In this document: positions 20,650 through 29,464 of the stretch, one piece after another
Numbering within the stretch: the first letter of the stretch is position 1
Layout of the letters: each line of letters starts with the position of its first letter
Origin: Aphanomyces cochlioides
Taxonomy: Eukaryota > Oomycota > Saprolegniomycetes > Saprolegniales > Verrucalvaceae
Reading direction: 5' to 3'
Assembly (NCBI GenBank): GCA_019828595.1
Contig: JAHQRK010000002.1
Span: forward strand, 2,790,001-2,854,000
DNA: 64,000 bases
Translations under genes and position numbers: made by a program
The notes under the pieces: generated by a model
Database searches by the model: none
The model's input: the letters and a program-made list of their open reading frames with translations, nothing else
What the model was told of the DNA's origin: nothing

Positions 20650-20929
20650 TATCAACGATTGACTTATACCATAGCTGTCATATCAACCAAAGACTAATTA
20701 GCATAGCTTACATTTCAACCAATGACTAATTAGGATAGATTTCGTATCGACCCCAATGACTAATTAACATAGATGTCATATCAACCAATGACTAATTAGG
20801 ATAGATTTCGTATCAACCAATGACTAATTAGCAAGGATTTCATATCAACCAATGACTAATTAGGATAGATTTCGTATCAACCAATGACTAATTAGCATAG
20901 ATTTCATATCAACCAATGACTTTTTAGCC
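20650..20929. repeat. Minisatellite, 32-bp units, about 8.5 copies
   Basis: Units contain AACCAATGACTAATTAG and then alternate between GATAGATTTCGTATC and CATAGATTTCATATC endings, giving a 64-bp higher-order period. The first unit is degenerate, one has a 2-bp insertion and the last is truncated at GACTTTTTAGCC. It lies just right of the Harbinger element, inside the MULE. Confidence 0.9.
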
Positions 20930-20939
20930 GACGACTCTT

Positions 20940-21962
20940 TCGAAATGCTTAAATGACGACTCGTAGTCAACTGACTTCTGCGAATTCTTCAGCCCCACTG
21001 TTCCATCCAAGTTGGACAACAAATCGTACTCCCTCGATGTCCGCGTTCCAACCGTCGCATTCACCTCGGATGGTGAATCGCAATTAATCTCCGACGCGAC
21101 CAAAAGGACGACCTTCTAGCTTGGTCCTTGGAATACTAGGAAACACTCTGTAACATGTCGTGCAGGTACACACTTCATATTTGGATTAAGACACGTTTCG
21201 CCTTTATCCATCAAGCAGCAAGTAAACAAACACTCTGAAGTTATCGTTTCGAATGCTTAGTTTTGATAGAAATAGAAATTACCGTTGGGGATGCTCTAAT
21301 GGGGATGCTCTAAGAGCATCCCCAACGGTAATTAACTATCAAGTTAATTCATATGCATTTACTCAATAAAGATATTATGGGTCTATGTTTCAACTAGTTT
21401 TGCTCTTGGATTGCTTGACAGACACCACATACTTCAAAGTCATCGCAACGCCATACAAGTCCACGTTTTAGGGGTCATTCAACGAGCTTCATATGATTTG
21501 GATGCATGTATAGCATGATAAAGGTGAGAATGATGCGAAATAGCTTCTCATTATATTTTATAGAATCCAGAGTTCTGGTCTCCGACAAATCATGTCGATA
21601 TCACAATGTGAGGCACATAAGCATAAAAGCAGCGCTCCACGTCAGGATGGTGACCCCACCACGCCGCGATCCCTTTGTATTGTATGTTCCATAGATCCGA
21701 CAGGGATTTCAATGTTAATGAACACATATTAAACATATTAAAGCGGCTTGTTGCAGGATGTGTACTGTTGTTTTCGACTTGTGTTACTGCATGAGAGCAA
21801 ATGTTTCATTATAAGTGATCTTTACCGAAATTTATTTCATCCAATTTTGACTTTGCCTCTTTATTTTGATATATTGACTTTATTTAAATGGTACTAATTC
21901 TAGAAGGTTATTTGTTTATAGGCTAAGTGTACGGATAGATAACCGGATGTGTCTGCTGGCCA
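20940..21962. other. Non-coding interior of the MULE
   Basis: No gene seen. It includes the fold-back at 21277-21333 and otherwise AT-rich unique sequence leading to the right TIR. Confidence 0.45.
21277..21333. repeat. Fold-back made of two Harbinger-type ends
   Basis: Perfect 21-bp arms (AATTACCGTTGGGGATGCTCT and its inverse) surround a 15-base loop holding another partial copy, TGGGGATGCTCTA. The motif GGGGATGCTCTAA is also the terminus plus TAA target of the Harbinger element at 41287-42076. This is therefore probably two abutting MITE ends or an aberrant transposition product. Confidence 0.8.
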
Positions 21963-22078
21963 ATCATCTTGCATCATCTCGTGGCGTTCGACCTTGTGGA
22001 AATGGGGTGGTTGTATCATCAGAGACGTTCGACGTTGTGGAACATTCGTCCCAAACGTTCGATGTTGTGGAATTGCTC

Positions 22079-22087
22079 GTTATGCTT
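22079..22087. repeat. 9-bp target-site duplication, right copy
   Basis: GTTATGCTT, identical to 16203-16211. Confidence 0.85.
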
Positions 22088-23016
22088 GCATTTGTACCTC
22101 AGCTGTTTTAGACAACCAGCTAGAAAGTGTGTCACAGGAGGATGAATCCTGATAGGGGGGTGGAAATACCAGTGGATTTAAATTGAATATACTATTTTCT
22201 TATTCCATAGCGTATACAGCGTCGTGGCAGTTGGCCTAGAGAAGTCAAAGGATGCGCGTTAGATGTTAGTCTAATCTAATATTGCCGTTAAGCTCAATCC
22301 GTGTTGTTGTGCCGAAACACGAGAGGGGTGGTGTCGGGGGGCGCCCAGTACACTGACGACTTTTAAAGGAGACGAGGTGATGGGTGCGCCAGAGGCCTGG
22401 CCACTTGTGATGGAGATGTGCAATCGGCTGCGTCGCGGCGGCTTCGCGGCAGCACGCGCCAAAGGCAAGTAACGACGGACAGCCCTTGCTGGCGTCGTCG
22501 GGAAGGGGAGGAGAGTCGCCAGCCTTGCTGACGACTCGGGCTTGACGCTGTTCACCTTGGAGCGGCAGCGTGGTGGAGGAGGAGGTGTGTTCGTGAGCCT
22601 TCTCAACGAACAAGGTGGTGCAGCCGACAGCTCTTGCTGGTATCGGCAAGTGAACTCGTCGCTTGACGAGGAGGAGAGGAGGCGGAGGTGGGGTGGGTGA
22701 GACTTCGGGTGCTGGTTGTGAGTGCTGGGTGGAAATTTGAAGACTGTGGCAGTTGGCCTAGTGGACAGTGCGACGGCATGACAACCAGGAGGTTGTGGGT
22801 TCTAGTCCGGGGGAGGTGTCGATTTATCATTTTGCTGAACCTGTCACCCTTTTGGACTGCAAATAGCTGTTGAATTTAATCTCTACATGCTCTTGATATC
22901 ACAACATGAACTAAGCTATCTAGAAGAGTTGCTGCATGGCCTTGCCTTACTTAAAATAATCCTTTCTGTTTCTGCATTACCACTGATAGTGAGGATTTAC
23001 AGCGTAGTGGATAGTT
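22088..23016. other. Intergenic DNA with a GC-rich block
   Basis: The block 22270-22740 is GC-rich and gives overlapping open frames on both strands with no recognisable domains; I do not call a gene. It is flanked by two copies of GTGGCAGTTGGCCTAG (about 22224 and 22745), the second heading a tRNA-like sequence. Confidence 0.4.
22746..22822 (+). other. tRNA-like Pol III element (possible SINE head)
   Basis: The A box is within TTGGCCTAGTGGACAGTGC and the B box is GGGTTCTAGTCC, about 35 bp apart as in tRNAs. The acceptor and anticodon stems do not pair well, so a working tRNA is unlikely. A partial second copy near 22224-22240 supports a dispersed repeat. Confidence 0.45.
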
Positions 23017-23131
23017 ATGCACTTGGAATCAGCAAAAGAACCCGTGTTGACTTACTCTGAAAGGCGGGCGTCCTCTGCAAACCTGTTCAATACACCCAGT
23101 AGACAAGGGGGTAGTCTAGAGATGACGTTTG
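23017..23131 (+). pseudogene. 5' part of an unknown ORF split by the copia element
   Basis: The frame opens at ATG 23017, right after a stop at 23005, and reaches the copia junction in the codon after EMTF. If the element and one GTTTG copy are removed, it continues in the same frame at 29470 (AVTKQRNDFLNY) to a stop at 29846, giving 163 codons without interruption. No family is recognised. Confidence 0.5.
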
Positions 23132-23325
23132 TAATCGCAGTCTCAAATTGTGAGGCTTCAAAGGACCAAAGGGACAACGCGAGAGAACCCAAGCAGTGTT
23201 GCAATGCCAACGTCTCGGCAATGCTCAACAGAAGGAAAATCCAGAAGTGCATTGAATGGTCGTTAATATATATAAAGAAGGAAATGCAAGTAACGGAAGA
23301 GGCAAGGAAAGGTTGAATTCTATCA
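23132..23325 (-). repeat. copia 3' LTR
   Basis: Read on the minus strand it starts TGATAGAATTCAACCTTTCC and ends ACTGCGATTA. It is 194 bp with two substitutions relative to the 5' LTR. It carries a TATATATA-like stretch that could be the promoter box. Confidence 0.93.
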
Positions 23326-25232
23326 GCCCCCTTCAACCATTGCTTCCGCCTTCGTGACCATTCCCAATAGAGGTTTCAAGCGCACGTGCAATTCAGCAGA
23401 CAGAGGCTTCGTAAAGATATCGGCTGGCATCTTACCTGTTTCACAATAGCCCGTCTTAGTTTTTCCGGACTTCACAGCATCTCGGATGAAATGAAATCTA
23501 ATGTCGATGCGTTTGGCCCTGGGTTTGGATGTGTCATTTTCCATTGTTTTCAACGCGCTCTGGTTGTCATTCCACAACATGGTCGGCAAGACATTTGCCA
23601 ATTTCAGCTCCGCCAAGAGTTGGTTAATCCAGAGGCATTCTTGTACACCGACGGAGGACGCGATGTACTCAGCCTCCATAGTAGATAAGGCCACCACTGG
23701 TTGTTGCATCGAATACCATGACACTGAACAACCGCTGATTTCCATGAGACATCCACTGGTAGACCTGCGATTTGACTTGTCGCCAGCCCAGTCAGCATCC
23801 CAAAAGATCTCAGTCTTGATATTGTTTTCTCTGGTTGGTGTGAGGAGGAGCCCCACGTCTTTGGTGCCAGCAAGGTAACGCCAAATTCGTTTAGCTCCCC
23901 GTTCATGATTCGCATTGTGGTGTGAAATATGACGAGCCAACATGTTAACGGCTAATGCGATATCAGGTCGTGTTGAACCCGCAAGCCACAGTAAGGAACC
24001 GACAATTTCACGCATTTCGGTTTGGGACATTTCTGGTTTAGGAGCCTCGTAGTAAAAACCGTGGTCCACAGCTATAGGCGTCGGTTGTGACTTAACATCG
24101 GCCATGCCATGTCGTAACAATAATTCTTGAATGGTATTGGACTGTTCCAAGTAGAACCCACCATCCACTTTGTGCACATTGATGCCAAGGCATTTCTTGG
24201 TTTCACCAAGGTCTTTGATCTTATACTTGATAGTCAAGTCGGCGATCAATTTGTCCATAATGTAGTCATCTTGAGAAAAGATGAGCAAGTCGTCGACGTA
24301 GAGACCGCAAAGTGTCAATCCCTTGTCGGTCCAGTGTGAGTAAATGCAAGGATCCAACTTGCTGCGGTTAAATCCAAGTTGAATGAGTGCTCCATTTACT
24401 TCTTCGTTCCACAACATGCCCGACTGCTTCAGTCCGTAAATACTCTTGATGAGTTTCCCTACGTACTTTTGAGTGTCCACTCCCAACTCCTTGGGAAGTT
24501 CAAAGTAAATTTCGTGGTCTGACTTTGCCTGTAGGTAAGCCTGTGGGAAATCCATGTGCCGGACACTGCAGTTGTACTTGGCAGCCAACACAAATAGTAG
24601 GCGCACGCTGGCTTGTTTAATAACTGGGGCAAATGTCTTGGAATAATCCACTCCATATCGTTGGGTAAAACCCCTTGCAACCAGTCGTGACTTAAACTTG
24701 TCGACGTTGCCCTTCTGGTCGTAAACCACTCTGAACACCCACTTGTTGTCCACCACGTTCGTCGCGGTTGGTCGAAGGACAACTTCGAGAACGCCGTTAC
24801 CCACAATGCCCTCTAGTTCTTTGGCCATGGATTCGCGCCACTTCTCGGCCTCCGGGAAGGACATGGCTTCCTTGACATTCTTAGGCTCAGCTATGGTCAA
24901 GTATACCACATGCTTTGTTTCGGCTGATAAGTATGCTGCTATTGTGGCATTGAGGCATGCATCGGCCGTTTTAGTTGACTCTCTTGCGCGCTGCGCACGA
25001 GTGCGGATGGCCGGGTCCAGTTTGACGGTGCTCTTGATTTTTGCGCGAGCATCCGGTAAATCTGCGGATATTCTTGTTTGGTCTCCATCATTCACTTGGG
25101 TTATTTCTGAACTCTTGCCAACAAGGAACTCGGCGATGTCGCGCCGTGGCGTCGGCGCCGTAATGTTGCGCACATCCCTGGTCGCGATGACCTTGTTTTG
25201 CTGTGGTAGATACACGTCATATCCTTTACCTC
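23323..25232 (-). CDS. copia reverse transcriptase and RNase H (pol C-terminal part)
   Basis: About 630 residues. The reverse transcriptase region has KSRLVARGFTQRYGVDY, the fingers segment FAPVIKQASVRLLF, the segment MDFPQAYLQA and the catalytic YVDD in GLYVDDLLIF. The RNase H region has FWDADWAGDKSNRRSTSG, ALSTMEAEYIA and the family ending TGKMPADIFTKPL. It overlaps the end of the Gag-integrase frame; conserved sequence continues across the junction after a one-base loss in the run near 25222-25230. This is therefore the second half of one original polyprotein. The ORF ends 3 bp inside the 3' LTR. Confidence 0.93.
23326..23334 (-). promoter_or_regulatory. Polypurine tract of the copia element
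   Basis: GAAGGGGGC on the minus strand abuts the 3' LTR start TGATAG. This is the expected plus-strand primer position. Confidence 0.85.
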
Positions 25233-27893
25233 TTCATTTACGCCTAGGATGACACCCAAGTCCGCGCGCCGCGCGATAGACTTTTCTTTTGGGGCGTACG
25301 TACAATTGCTGCCGAATGGCAAAATGTGGCTCACCTTGGGGTGTTTCCCAGTTAGTTTGAACAGCGGCGATTCCCAGTTCTCATTTCCCTTGCAAGGGAC
25401 GCGATTTCGGATGTAGCTGGAATGTCGAAACGCGTACCCCCACAGGCTCATGGGAATATCGCAGCCCAACAAAAAGGTGCGAGCGTCATTTGCCATTGTG
25501 CGAATGGCATTCTCGGCTTCGTCATTGCTGGCCGAGGTATGTGGCTGAGTTGTTTGTTTCCTGATTCCACTTGCTTTCAGGTACGCATCCATTTCTGCCG
25601 AGAGAAATTCGCCACCGCCGTCGGTGCGCAAGACCTTGACTTGCACTCCGAATTGTTTCTCAATTCGATTCTTGAATGTAATAAACTCCTGCGTTTGGTT
25701 GGACTTCAATTTCATAGGTACAGCGACCTTGAACTTGGTATTATGATCGACGTACACGGCGACCCAGCGGTTCTTGTTGCGGTCACTGGGGGTGATCGGT
25801 CCAAGCAAGTCAAAGCAGATGACAGCAGCTAGCTCATCCATTGTAGCCGACTCGTCTGTACCCGTTTTGGGTTGGGCGTTGCGTGTTTGCTTTCCGCGAG
25901 CACAGTTATGGCAAGGAAGCTTCAAATCATGAACGATGCGGGTGATCTCCATTTCTTGTGGACCCAGTTGCTCGGACAACTTTACAAGGGCCTGTTTGTA
26001 AACGTGTCCCAGTGCCTCGTGCCATTCAGTGAGTGTTCGTTTAGAGTGCGAGACGTGGAAAGCTAAACCAGCCGATTCAACCTCGGCGGTCGGCGGTGGC
26101 GCACATTCCAGCACGGGAAGACGATTTTTGCGTGAGCCATGGAGGAGCGTAGCGCCAGTAACGCGGTCTACAAAATCAATCGTGGAGCCGACGTTGACGT
26201 CGATCTTGTTGAGGTTGAGCGTCGTTAGAGACAGCAAGTTGGACTGAAGTGAAGGTACAATGTGCACCTCAGGTAATCGAATTTGTCGACCGTCAAGTAG
26301 GGTTAACGTAGCTGATCCCTTGCTGACGGCTGCAATAACAGTGGAGTTAGCCACACGGACGCGCAACGTTGAAGGCTCGGGGTTTGAGATCCACGACTCA
26401 TTGTTGGTAAGGTGATGTGTGCATCCTGAGTCACAAATCCAATCTGTAGAATCGACAACTGCAGGGTTCGTGCACCGGTGCGCGAACGCGTCGGCATCGG
26501 CGTGGTATCCCTGTGCGACACCATCGAAGTCATCGTCATCATCTGCTGCCGTTTCGTTGAAGACGTATGACGCCGCAGCGAGTTCAGAGGCCGCTGGTTT
26601 GTCTGCATTCGACGTCGCCACGACCAAACTGGCAGCTCCAGTCGCTTGACCTTGTTTAGCTTTTGCTTCTTGACCCATTTTGACGATGGGGCAGTCGGAA
26701 AAGAAATGCGTCGCGCCGTTCTTACAGATGCCACAGGGACGCGTGGCCTTAGCTGAAGGTTTGCCCTTATCCTTCTTGGTTGGCTTCTTGCCGTCCTTGT
26801 TTTTGTTGCCCACGGCCGTGTTTGCTGCTGCTGGACGCTGTTGTTTTCGCTTGCCGAAATTTATTCCAGTGCCCGCGATGCGAGTAAGGATTCCTATTAA
26901 CTTGGTTTGTTCTTCAACCTTGTCTTTGTTCGCTGGATTGATGTGTGCCAATCGATCGTCCTTCTTGCTTGGACATGCGTGAATGGCTAAACAGTCAAGG
27001 ACGAATTCATTTCCGACGTTTGCCATGCTTTGAACGTGATGGAGGTATGTGGGGTGTTCATTCCATGTCGTCTCCCAACGTTTAGGTCGCTGCATCAGTT
27101 GTGTCAGTTGAAGTTGAGTCAAGTGAGTTGAGTAGTTATTTCGAAGTCGCTTGACCATTTCTTTGTAGGACGTGGTCGGTTGTTGAGACTTTGAATCCTG
27201 GGCAAACGTTTTGGCGTTGCCTGTGATGCTATGCATCAATGCGTGGAAGCGTTGTTCGTCCGACCAAGTAGTGCCATTGAAGGCTTTGTCTGCTTCTATG
27301 GCGTCTTCAAAAATGCGGATCCAGCTGGGGAAGTTACTGCCCAACCCGGCATACTTCTCTTTGCCGTCAAAAAGTGGGTGGACCTTGAAGTCCTTTAATT
27401 TGGGTGCCTTTGCAGTTCGTTGGCGCGGTAGGTTTTCAGCAATTTCCTGGTCATCACTGTCATCCTCGGTGTAGTATGAATCATCGCCATCGCTGGCGTC
27501 ACTGTCGTCTCCGCCATCGTCGCCATCGTCGTCATCGTTGTCCCCACCTTGTCCACCGTCATTTCCGCCGCTTGGTCCATTAGGTGGCGTCTTTGAGGAA
27601 CGTTTTCCTTTAACATCGTCGCCGTCGGAATCGTTAAAGTCCAGCTGCCTTATAGATGGTTGTTTAACCTTCGTTTTGGTTGTAGTCTTTGTTGCCGAGC
27701 CAGCCGTTTTTCGCGACTGTGGGTCTGTTGTGGGTGTTATTGGCGCCATGATTGTTGTTGCCGGCAGCGCTGTACTGATGAGTTTGGTCTTGAGGAGTTC
27801 GTTCATCTTGGCCAGTTCTGCTGCCTGAATTTCTTGCATTTGACGTTGCCATGCTTCTTGTCGAGCCATGGCGGCATCTGACGCGTCTGTCAT
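25101..27893 (-). CDS. copia Gag-protease-integrase
   Basis: A 930-residue frame starting at the ATG at 27893. The Gag region begins with a helical segment and an acidic Asp/Gly-rich stretch. A zinc knuckle, CGICKNGATHFFSDC, has spacing CX2CX5HX4C, one residue longer than usual between the second Cys and His. The protease active site is WICDSGCTHHL. The integrase has HEALGHVYKQA and LPCHNCARGK (HHCC zinc site), then catalytic residues in CFDLLGPI, RTDGGGEF and SNDEAENAIRT. The final 35 residues after VNEEVK are out of frame with the conserved pol sequence. Confidence 0.93.
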   Translation of the reverse strand: MTDASDAAMARQEAWQRQMQEIQAAELAKMNELLKTKLISTALPATTIMAPITPTTDPQSRKTAGSATKTTTKTKVKQPSIRQLDFNDSDGDDVKGKRSSKTPPNGPSGGNDGGQGGDNDDDDGDDGGDDSDASDGDDSYYTEDDSDDQEIAENLPRQRTAKAPKLKDFKVHPLFDGKEKYAGLGSNFPSWIRIFEDAIEADKAFNGTTWSDEQRFHALMHSITGNAKTFAQDSKSQQPTTSYKEMVKRLRNNYSTHLTQLQLTQLMQRPKRWETTWNEHPTYLHHVQSMANVGNEFVLDCLAIHACPSKKDDRLAHINPANKDKVEEQTKLIGILTRIAGTGINFGKRKQQRPAAANTAVGNKNKDGKKPTKKDKGKPSAKATRPCGICKNGATHFFSDCPIVKMGQEAKAKQGQATGAASLVVATSNADKPAASELAAASYVFNETAADDDDDFDGVAQGYHADADAFAHRCTNPAVVDSTDWICDSGCTHHLTNNESWISNPEPSTLRVRVANSTVIAAVSKGSATLTLLDGRQIRLPEVHIVPSLQSNLLSLTTLNLNKIDVNVGSTIDFVDRVTGATLLHGSRKNRLPVLECAPPPTAEVESAGLAFHVSHSKRTLTEWHEALGHVYKQALVKLSEQLGPQEMEITRIVHDLKLPCHNCARGKQTRNAQPKTGTDESATMDELAAVICFDLLGPITPSDRNKNRWVAVYVDHNTKFKVAVPMKLKSNQTQEFITFKNRIEKQFGVQVKVLRTDGGGEFLSAEMDAYLKASGIRKQTTQPHTSASNDEAENAIRTMANDARTFLLGCDIPMSLWGYAFRHSSYIRNRVPCKGNENWESPLFKLTGKHPKVSHILPFGSNCTYAPKEKSIARRADLGVILGVNEEVKDMTCIYHSKTRSSRPGMCATLRRRRHGATSPSSLLARVQK

Positions 27894-27914
27894 TGTCTTT
27901 TGGAAGGTCAGTTA

Positions 27915-29033
27915 TCAGTATTGAGCATGAGCAACTGAATCCGTCATTGACTTTTGAAATGATAGCTGAGCATCGTTTGACGAGTTTTGGGTGTCCGCCC
28001 AGGCAGCCGTCAAGTCATGTCGAATTTTTTCAACGTATTCGAACAGCTTGTCGTTGTGACTTTGTGCAATTTGTGTCGACAAGTTCGTAACTTGGTTGTC
28101 AAGGTGGGTTTCGCTCTCCGCTACTAGTTTGTCCAGTTTATCATCAAGTTGTTTAGACCTTAGTGTCAGCTGCTCTTGGGCCTTCGTTGTTTGCTGGACC
28201 ATTTCCAACAAGGCTTGGTTTTGTTTGACTTGCTGCAACATAATCGACTCAATTTTCTCACTTTGCCTTTGTTGTTCGAGTTGTAAGTTGTCGTAGATGG
28301 CTGTCATCCTTACATGAGTCATCTCCAGTTGTTCTTCTAGAGTGGCGTTTACGCGTTCAAACTCGGCGGTAACCATGTTTTGCGTCACTTGTTGCTTATC
28401 AACGATCACAGCAAGGGTTTTGTCAGTCGCAGCGCTTTGGGCGTTGAATTGGCTTTCCAAGTCATTGTGTCTGGCAGCCATCTCAGTCAAATGTTGTTTG
28501 TGGGTCTGAAATTCGATTGACAAGCGTTCCTCCAGGTGTTGTTGAATAAATGTCGTTGTTGCAATTTGGTTTTGGAATTCATTCGCTGTTTGGGCCAACT
28601 GTGCTCCTATGGTGCCAACGTCATGTTGCACCTTGGCATTCAATTCAAGTTGGGTAACCATTGCACGGTTAACCTGCGTGACAAGACTTTCATCAGGAGG
28701 TACCGCCATATCGAGAACACGATTGGCTAAAAGTACGGCCTCTGGCGGCGTTGAAAACGATTGCAGTCGCGTTAATTCCAAATTGCGCTCTGGTGCAATA
28801 GCCATAAGAATCTCTTCGCGGCTTGTTGGTTTTCGTTTGGTTGTAAGTTGACCGTCGTCAGTTGAAATTTGACGGTAATCAGTATTAGGCATGTCTTCAG
28901 CCTCTTTCAGCTCAAGTTCGGCTGTTCTTGCCATGCTGGCGATCGCTTTTGCTTGTTTGCGCGGTTTGCGAATTTGCTCTTGAACTTCAAGAAACAATTT
29001 TTCATCAAATTGGACGTCCTGCTCGCTTCCCAT
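27915..29033 (-). CDS. Extra coiled-coil ORF between the 5' LTR and gag of the copia element
   Basis: A 372-residue ORF if the ATG at 29033 (MGSEQDVQFDEKLF) is used; the frame is open back to 29360 but that part runs into the LTR. It is Gln/Glu-rich and predicted coiled coil over most of its length (e.g. LEEQLEMTHVRMTAIYDNLQ, LRSKQLDDKLDKLVAESE). It has no zinc knuckle or catalytic motif. It ends at 27915, only 21 bp before the Gag ATG, so Gag would have to be made by reinitiation, leaky scanning or a separate transcript. Standard copia elements have one ORF. It could be a structural Gag-like or RNA-binding partner; the function is unknown. Confidence 0.75.
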   Translation of the reverse strand: MGSEQDVQFDEKLFLEVQEQIRKPRKQAKAIASMARTAELELKEAEDMPNTDYRQISTDDGQLTTKRKPTSREEILMAIAPERNLELTRLQSFSTPPEAVLLANRVLDMAVPPDESLVTQVNRAMVTQLELNAKVQHDVGTIGAQLAQTANEFQNQIATTTFIQQHLEERLSIEFQTHKQHLTEMAARHNDLESQFNAQSAATDKTLAVIVDKQQVTQNMVTAEFERVNATLEEQLEMTHVRMTAIYDNLQLEQQRQSEKIESIMLQQVKQNQALLEMVQQTTKAQEQLTLRSKQLDDKLDKLVAESETHLDNQVTNLSTQIAQSHNDKLFEYVEKIRHDLTAAWADTQNSSNDAQLSFQKSMTDSVAHAQY

Positions 29034-29253
29034 AATTCTTGGCGATGACGAGCTGGTGATACTTGGAGAGTTCAGTTTGTCTCTCGAAGTGGGCCCTGCA
29101 GAGCCCCATATTTGGGTAAAAGTTCGAAACTTCCGTTGGATAGTTTCAATGTTTTTCGAAAGATATGCGACCTTTCGTGTACGCTGGCTGGCCAGGCCGG
29201 CAAAGGTTTGCTTCAGGGGTAAATCTCGAGCATGGATTCGCAAGTGTTGTCGA

Positions 29254-29270
29254 GCGTTGGGCTCATAACC
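29254..29270 (-). promoter_or_regulatory. Primer binding site, half-tRNA (initiator Met) type
   Basis: GGTTATGAGCCCAACGC directly follows the 5' LTR on the minus strand. It is complementary to an anticodon arm containing CTCATAACC, i.e. a CAT-anticodon methionine tRNA. Drosophila copia is known to prime with an internal fragment of initiator tRNA-Met pairing in the same way. Confidence 0.75.
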
Positions 29271-29464
29271 TAATCGCAGTCTCAAATTGTGAGCCTTCAA
29301 AGGACCAAAGGGACAACGCGAGAGAACCCAAGCAGTGTTGCAATGCCAACGTCTCGGCAATGCTCAACAGAAGGAAAATCCAGAAGTGCATTGAATGGTC
29401 GTTTATATATATAAAGAAGGAAATGCAAGTAACGGAAGAGGCAAGGAAAGGTTGAATTCTATCA
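29271..29464 (-). repeat. copia 5' LTR
   Basis: 194 bp, 192 identical to the 3' LTR. The right junction is ...ATTCTATCA followed by the GTTTG duplication. Confidence 0.93.

Larger units (their letters stand above)
16212..22078. mobile_element. Mutator-like element (MULE), 5,867 bp, with nested insertions
   Basis: The element is bounded by 116-bp terminal inverted repeats with one mismatch (16212-16327 and 21963-22078, start GAGCAATTCCACAACATC) and a 9-bp target duplication. These are the hallmarks of Mutator-like elements. Inside are the N-terminal zinc domain and the C-terminal SWIM part of a MULE transposase, but the catalytic core is missing. A PIF/Harbinger element is nested at 17975-20626, followed by a minisatellite and a fold-back. 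It is therefore non-autonomous. Confidence 0.88.
23132..29464 (-). mobile_element. Complete Ty1/copia LTR retrotransposon, 6,333 bp
   Basis: Two 194-bp LTRs (23132-23325 and 29271-29464) differ at only two positions. They are flanked by a 5-bp target duplication GTTTG (23127-23131 and 29465-29469). A primer site and a purine tract lie exactly next to the LTRs. The element encodes, in transcription order, an extra coiled-coil ORF, then Gag-protease-integrase, then reverse transcriptase-RNase H in a shifted frame. The near-identical LTRs imply recent insertion. Confidence 0.95.

Noticed and set aside
20650..20929. CRISPR array
   Set aside because: The 32-bp units are contiguous with no spacers, and the genome is eukaryotic; this is a minisatellite.
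22266..22649. Overlapping Pro/Ala/Arg-rich frames in the GC-rich block
   Set aside because: Open on both strands only because of high GC; no domain and no start context.
23323..29033. Integrated virus instead of a retrotransposon
   Set aside because: The LTRs, gene order (protease-integrase before reverse transcriptase) and absence of an envelope-like gene identify a Ty1/copia retrotransposon.
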